Source: Chitinophagaceae bacterium (GTDB lineage Bacteria; Bacteroidota; Bacteroidia; Chitinophagales; Chitinophagaceae). Taken from it: a stretch of DNA of 64,000 nucleotides. Where the stretch lies: NCBI GenBank assembly GCA_947454235.1, contig CANGIY010000008.1:104877-168876 (forward strand). The letters run 5' to 3'. The stretch's first letter is position 1, and every line of letters begins with the position of its first letter. The position numbers and the translations under genes were made by a program. The notes under the pieces were generated by a model. The model saw only the letters and a program-made list of their open reading frames with translations. It was not told the DNA's origin and made no database searches. Positions 60,798-64,000 of this stretch are shown here, piece by piece.

Positions 60798-62636
60798 CTA
60801 CAAGATGAACCTACGCATCCACATTTGATAAGAGATGCAGCGCCAGATTTCAATGGCTTTTTGAACAGGTATTGAAGACGCTTGAAGTGTATTTATAAGA
60901 TCGGCTTTGTAAGCGGGCTTTAAAAAAGAAATTTCTTCAAGAACAGATGCCACCCATTGACTTTCTTTCTTGATAGAAGCAGCTAACGGAGTATGGAAGC
61001 CAATCTTATCAGTACGTTGGTATACTTCTTCCGGCAAATACTCTCTACAAGCTTCACGCATCATGAATTTACGCATTCCACCTATCAGGTGTTGCAATGG
61101 GTCAATTTTAGCAACAAATTCAGCAATACGATGATCTAAGAACGGCATACGCCCTTCAACGCTAAACGCCATACCATTGCGATCGTCGTAATGTTCTAGA
61201 TGTGGTAAGTGTGAACCGTATATCGCTTCTTGCCATACATTATCTAAACTATCATAGACATATGTTCGAATCAAAGATTCATCAACGCCTGCCAATAAAC
61301 TATCAGCCAGAACAGCCCTTCGACTGTGGCGTGACTTAACACGCATACTGTGTTCTATGCCCGGAGCTACGGCCTGCAGCAAACTGCGTAACGTATATTT
61401 GCTACCCAATTTCAGCTCGCTTATATTTTTCCTGTAATCTGAAAACTTGCCTTTTCGAAGTTGTTGGGGTAGAATTGCCAAGGCCATGTTGTTATACCCA
61501 AAAAACACTTCATCACCACCCTGACCACCAAGAATAACTTTGATATTGGCATTCGCGGCAGCTTCCATCAAACTACCGTGCGCGACAATTGAGGTGTCAC
61601 CAAAAGGTTCTTCCTGAATGCCAAGGTAAGTTTCCAAAACGCCCTCAATCGAAATATGACGCATTTCGTTGAGATGCACCTCGAAGCCTCTGCCTTTCCA
61701 TTTATTTAGCACCGCCTGAAAGTAATGCGACTCATCTCTTATTTCTCCTTTTGCCTGTGCCGAAAACACCTGTATTGGAGCATCATAGTGCATTGCTAGA
61801 ACTCCTGCAATAATAGAAGAATCAATTCCACCGGAAAGCGTAATACCAATAGGAACATCAGACAGGGTTTGAGATAATACAGAATCAACAATCAACGACT
61901 TGAGTTGATGGCGGGTATCTGCATTAAATGGAATAGAATTATTAGTACTAATGCGGGGCAATGACCAATATTCGACAGCACTAAAACTTAATTCGTTAGG
62001 TTTTACCCAGCCATAATGTCCCTGCGGAAAATGCTTAATTTCATTAAAGAATGTATGCTGCCCAAGGTGGCTATAGTTGCCCAAAGCGAGATATTCTACT
62101 GCGGCAGTTTGATTTGCTGTAACCCTTGAGGCCTCTGCGCACATCAATGGCTTCATTTCGCTCGCAAACACCCACCCTGTTCCATCAATTGACCTGAAGT
62201 ACAAAGGTTTTTGACCGTATCGATCGCGACTTACAAACATCTTTTCATTCGGGTTATCCCAAATAAGAATAGCCCACATGCCCACCATTTCCTTAAGCAT
62301 ATGCTCGCCCATCAAACTAAATAGTTCAATGATTGTTTCAGTGTCAGAATGCCCTTTGAAAGAAAAATCTGGCAAGTAACGTTTCCTAAGTTCAAGGTGG
62401 TTATATATTTCACCATTAAATACGATACAATACCTGCCACATCTCGAATACATGGGCTGTGCACCCAAGGGTCCAATCTCAAGTATTCGTAATCGGGTGT
62501 GAGTAAGCAACGCTTTGTCAAACCTAGCTGTTCCGTTACTATCTGGACCACGGTGCCATAGAAAATCAATACTGTTTTTTGCAAACGAAGTTGCAAAACC
62601 ACCATCAGTTCCTATGTACCCAGATATACCACACAT
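60798..62636 (-). CDS. asnB: asparagine synthase (glutamine-hydrolysing)
   Basis: The 612-residue enzyme has an N-terminal class II glutamine amidotransferase domain (about 1-190: MCGISGYIG with Cys2 as nucleophile, HRGPDSNG, NGEIYNHLELR) and an ATP-pyrophosphatase domain with the SGGIDSS loop at 268-274. It makes asparagine, or a related amide, from aspartate and glutamine. The start at 62636 is fixed by the need for Cys2 immediately after the initiator methionine; the 14 codons before it are dropped. Relatives with this layout also amidate precursors in surface-polymer synthesis, so the exact substrate could differ. Confidence 0.88.
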   Translation of the reverse strand: MCGISGYIGTDGGFATSFAKNSIDFLWHRGPDSNGTARFDKALLTHTRLRILEIGPLGAQPMYSRCGRYCIVFNGEIYNHLELRKRYLPDFSFKGHSDTETIIELFSLMGEHMLKEMVGMWAILIWDNPNEKMFVSRDRYGQKPLYFRSIDGTGWVFASEMKPLMCAEASRVTANQTAAVEYLALGNYSHLGQHTFFNEIKHFPQGHYGWVKPNELSFSAVEYWSLPRISTNNSIPFNADTRHQLKSLIVDSVLSQTLSDVPIGITLSGGIDSSIIAGVLAMHYDAPIQVFSAQAKGEIRDESHYFQAVLNKWKGRGFEVHLNEMRHISIEGVLETYLGIQEEPFGDTSIVAHGSLMEAAANANIKVILGGQGGDEVFFGYNNMALAILPQQLRKGKFSDYRKNISELKLGSKYTLRSLLQAVAPGIEHSMRVKSRHSRRAVLADSLLAGVDESLIRTYVYDSLDNVWQEAIYGSHLPHLEHYDDRNGMAFSVEGRMPFLDHRIAEFVAKIDPLQHLIGGMRKFMMREACREYLPEEVYQRTDKIGFHTPLAASIKKESQWVASVLEEISFLKPAYKADLINTLQASSIPVQKAIEIWRCISYQMWMRRFIL

Positions 62637-62793
62637 AATTAGCCACAAACTTAAAACCAATTCGCTTAACTTCCTCAATCTTCCCCGTTTAATTGGATTT
62701 TTTTTTTGAAACTTTTGTCCCTAATCTCATATTTGCCCCCACACTACGCATAATAATTAAATTAATTTGATTAAATTTAGAGCAAAATGGGAG

Positions 62794-62813
62794 TAATGGA
62801 CAAAATTCAGGCT
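62794..62813. repeat. IS left inverted repeat (outer copy)
   Basis: Perfect 20-bp match, inverted, to 63977-63996. A further copy of the 18-base core TGGACAAAATTCAGGCTG lies 40 bases inside, at 62837-62854. Confidence 0.75.
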
Positions 62814-62836
62814 GTTTTTGAGACGATGTGTTGAAG

Positions 62837-62854
62837 TGGACAAAATTCAGGCTG
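62837..62854. repeat. IS left inverted repeat (inner copy)
   Basis: TGGACAAAATTCAGGCTG is identical to the core of the outer copy and both are followed by a T run. Two repeats at one end suggest nested insertion or a shifted end. Confidence 0.6.
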
Positions 62855-62870
62855 TTTTTTTTCTTTGATT

Positions 62871-62900
62871 TTTGGGAGCTTTTGCCCTTTTTTATCTTTG
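62871..62900 (+). promoter_or_regulatory. promoter of the IS-borne RNA unit
   Basis: TTTG at 62871-62874 and TATCTTTG at 62893-62900 are separated by 18 bases, one of the best matches to the Bacteroidota consensus in the window. Nothing on the plus strand codes for protein downstream. Confidence 0.6.
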
Positions 62901-62905
62901 TTGTA

Positions 62906-63008
62906 TCAAACGAAACGGAAGTGGGCTCTGCTGGAGAGCAACCCACCAGGGATAGTTTGACGACTGAAATAATTGGCCGTTTTGACTTCGTCATGACGGC
63001 TTTTATTT
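62906..63008 (+). ncRNA. candidate IS-borne non-coding RNA
   Basis: A self-contained unit of about 100 nt. It has the promoter above, a hairpin GTGGG-CTCT..AGAG-CCCAC (62921-62946) and an unpaired stretch rich in A and G (62947-62975). An intrinsic terminator stem GCCGT..ACGGC with inner GAC/GTC (62976-63000) and TTTTATTTT follow. No open frame of note lies inside, and the unit ends six bases before the end of the opposing transposase gene. No known RNA family recognised. Confidence 0.5.
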
Positions 63009-63009
63009 T
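62976..63009 (+). terminator. terminator of the IS-borne RNA unit
   Basis: GCCGTTTTGAC pairs with GTCATGACGGC (one mismatch, one wobble) over a TTC loop, followed by TTTTATTTT. On the minus strand the hairpin lacks a T run, so it belongs to the plus-strand unit. Confidence 0.7.
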
Positions 63010-63014
63010 GGTCT

Positions 63015-63860
63015 TTATGCCTTGAAAAACTCATCAATAAACTTCTTCTTTCGGGCAATTGAAAGCCCGTTATGATTCCTCATTTTGTTTTTTAAATCTG
63101 CGAAGTGACCATCTATTGCATTTGTTGTGTTGGGTATTTTTAGTTCCCAAAAGTCATACCAAGTAAAAAGCCATGGTAAGTTTGTTTTTAGGCTTCTATA
63201 AGCACTGCGCAACTTTCTATGAGTATATCTGTACTTTCCATCAAAACCTCTCTTTCGTTCTTGTAAGAAGTCAACCCACTTTCTGTGCCATGCATCCAAA
63301 ATACCAGTAAAACTTTCCTTATCAGTTTTTGTTAATAACAATGTTAGTTCCCAAAGTTCTTTACTGGCTTGCATTTTAGGCCGTTTTGTCAAGTATCTTC
63401 TTACTATGGCTACTTGATGGAAGTTACACATTTGCACTGGTACTTGGTCAAACTGTTGCAATAGTCCCTTGCGACCGTCACAGATTATTGCTTGAATTTT
63501 TATTCCTCTTCTCGCAATCTCTTCAATCCCTGCCAAGTAAAGTTTATTGGTCTCTTGCTTGACATACTGTTTGTACAAAATCTGACCACTAATGCTGTCT
63601 TTAAAGACCATAATGCCAAACTTTCGCCCAAAATAGGTTGTGTCCATCAGTACATTTACAGTATCTCGAAAGGTAGTTTCACGCTCTGTAGTGATACTGT
63701 CGATTCTTCTCTGAATAGTCTTTATAGAGCAATTGTATTTTATAGCCAGCTGATGGTACGTCTGTTTACCTTCAATATATTCTTCCCAAATTTGCTGGGA
63801 GTTCAAGCGAATACCTCCGCCAAATTGACGCCCACAGGCAATGCATTTATACTGTTGCAC
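63015..63860 (-). CDS. IS1249/IS256-like transposase, N-terminus interrupted
   Basis: The 281-residue open frame has a zinc-ribbon half (QYKCIACGRQFGGG), a helix-turn-helix-like segment (HQLAIKYNCSIKTIQRRID) and a DDE-type catalytic core: VLMDTTYFGRKFGIMV with the first Asp, IICDGRKGLLQQ with the second, MCNFHQVAIVRRYLTKRP, and NTTNAIDGHFADLK, where Asp stands in place of the usual Glu. The frame continues upstream through a second CxxC (KCFYC) to an ATG at 63935, but a TAA at 63918-63920 breaks it. The only in-frame start left is the GTG at 63860, which removes the first half of the zinc ribbon, so the gene may be defective. Confidence 0.8.
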   Translation of the reverse strand: MQQYKCIACGRQFGGGIRLNSQQIWEEYIEGKQTYHQLAIKYNCSIKTIQRRIDSITTERETTFRDTVNVLMDTTYFGRKFGIMVFKDSISGQILYKQYVKQETNKLYLAGIEEIARRGIKIQAIICDGRKGLLQQFDQVPVQMCNFHQVAIVRRYLTKRPKMQASKELWELTLLLTKTDKESFTGILDAWHRKWVDFLQERKRGFDGKYRYTHRKLRSAYRSLKTNLPWLFTWYDFWELKIPNTTNAIDGHFADLKNKMRNHNGLSIARKKKFIDEFFKA

Positions 63861-63976
63861 TCCCTTTAAAACTCCATTCTTTTTCGTTATTCCCGAATTG
63901 CAGTAAAAGCACTTTTTTTATTCAAAACCTTTCATTTGACCTAAAGCTAAGCCAGTAAAGGATTTCAGCGGTTCTT

Positions 63977-63996
63977 AGCCTGAATTTTGTCCATTA
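63977..63996. repeat. IS right inverted repeat
   Basis: Complement of the left outer repeat over 20 bases, ending four bases before the window edge. Confidence 0.75.
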
Positions 63997-64000
63997 ACCC

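Larger units (their letters stand above)
62794..64000. mobile_element. insertion sequence with IS1249/IS256-like transposase
   Basis: Terminal inverted repeats TAATGGACAAAATTCAGGCT (62794-62813) and its exact complement (63977-63996) bracket about 1.2 kb containing one transposase gene. A second copy of the left repeat core lies at 62837-62854, so the true left end could be either. The right end reaches the window edge, so the target-site duplication cannot be checked. Inside the left end is a candidate small-RNA unit (62893-63010). Confidence 0.75.

Noticed and set aside
62689..62994. 101-codon minus-strand frame across the IS left end
   Set aside because: It spans the inverted repeats and the RNA-unit hairpins and has low-complexity lysine and serine stretches; no sign of a real protein.
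63911..63925. Slippery run of seven A as a programmed -1 frameshift restoring the transposase N-terminus
   Set aside because: The frame reached by a -1 shift does not contain the KCFYC zinc-ribbon half; the interruption is an in-frame TAA, not a frame change.
62794..64000. IS110-type element with a bridge RNA
   Set aside because: The transposase has DDE-type motifs (MDTTYFG, ICDG) and the element has long terminal inverted repeats, which IS110 elements lack.

Overview
The window comes from a member of the Bacteroidota, most likely in the Chitinophagales/Sphingobacteriales range. The evidence is the gene content: type IX secretion (T9SS) sorting domains, a TonB-dependent receptor paired with a DUF4249 lipoprotein, and GWxTD, DUF6048, DUF2795 and DUF4287 proteins. 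Start codons lack Shine-Dalgarno sequences, and many genes have a TAnnTTTG -7 promoter box just upstream. The DNA is AT-rich and looks chromosomal. Genes are mostly short independent units on both strands.

Layout. 1-12160: outer-membrane and secreted proteins of unknown role, an FKBP isomerase, a HEAT-repeat protein, a LolC/E-type permease, a FemAB/GNAT-like transferase, and a palindrome-dense convergent intergenic region (8932-9083). 12187-14862: a DUF885 peptidase, then two intact tRNA-Val(TAC) genes alternating with decayed tRNA-Val copies whose anticodon arm has become a TCCCGA..TCGGGA palindrome, with a GIY-YIG nuclease gene between duplicated tRNA/terminator blocks. 15038-23785: secreted proteins (one an Omp28-like T9SS substrate), a GyrI-like protein behind two 15-bp direct repeats, an ATP-grasp enzyme, a GT39-like glycosyltransferase and a DHFR-like reductase. 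23906-33205: a bicarbonate module (small acidic secreted protein, SulP carrier, beta-carbonic anhydrase), XerD, DUF1573, a UbiA prenyltransferase and a TonB receptor/DUF4249 pair.

33277-40535 is a surface-polymer modification cluster: two SGNH hydrolases, an MBOAT O-acyltransferase, a NodU/CmcH-type carbamoyltransferase, an unknown 111-residue protein translationally overlapping it, and a NodB deacetylase. 40586-62636 is mostly housekeeping: pyruvate dehydrogenase E2, FtsB/DivIC, enolase, an FMN reductase, PNP, YajQ, cytidine deaminase, lipoprotein MsrA and asparagine synthase. Between these lie SGNH, GWxTD, WbqC, T9SS, nuclease and beta-propeller proteins.

The last 1.2 kb is an insertion sequence with an IS1249/IS256-like transposase on the minus strand. 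Its N-terminal zinc ribbon is interrupted by a stop codon. Next to it, on the plus strand, lies a self-contained roughly 100-nt transcription unit (promoter, hairpin, intrinsic terminator) that looks like an undescribed IS-borne non-coding RNA. This, and the tRNA/GIY-YIG arrangement, are the two least ordinary things in the window.
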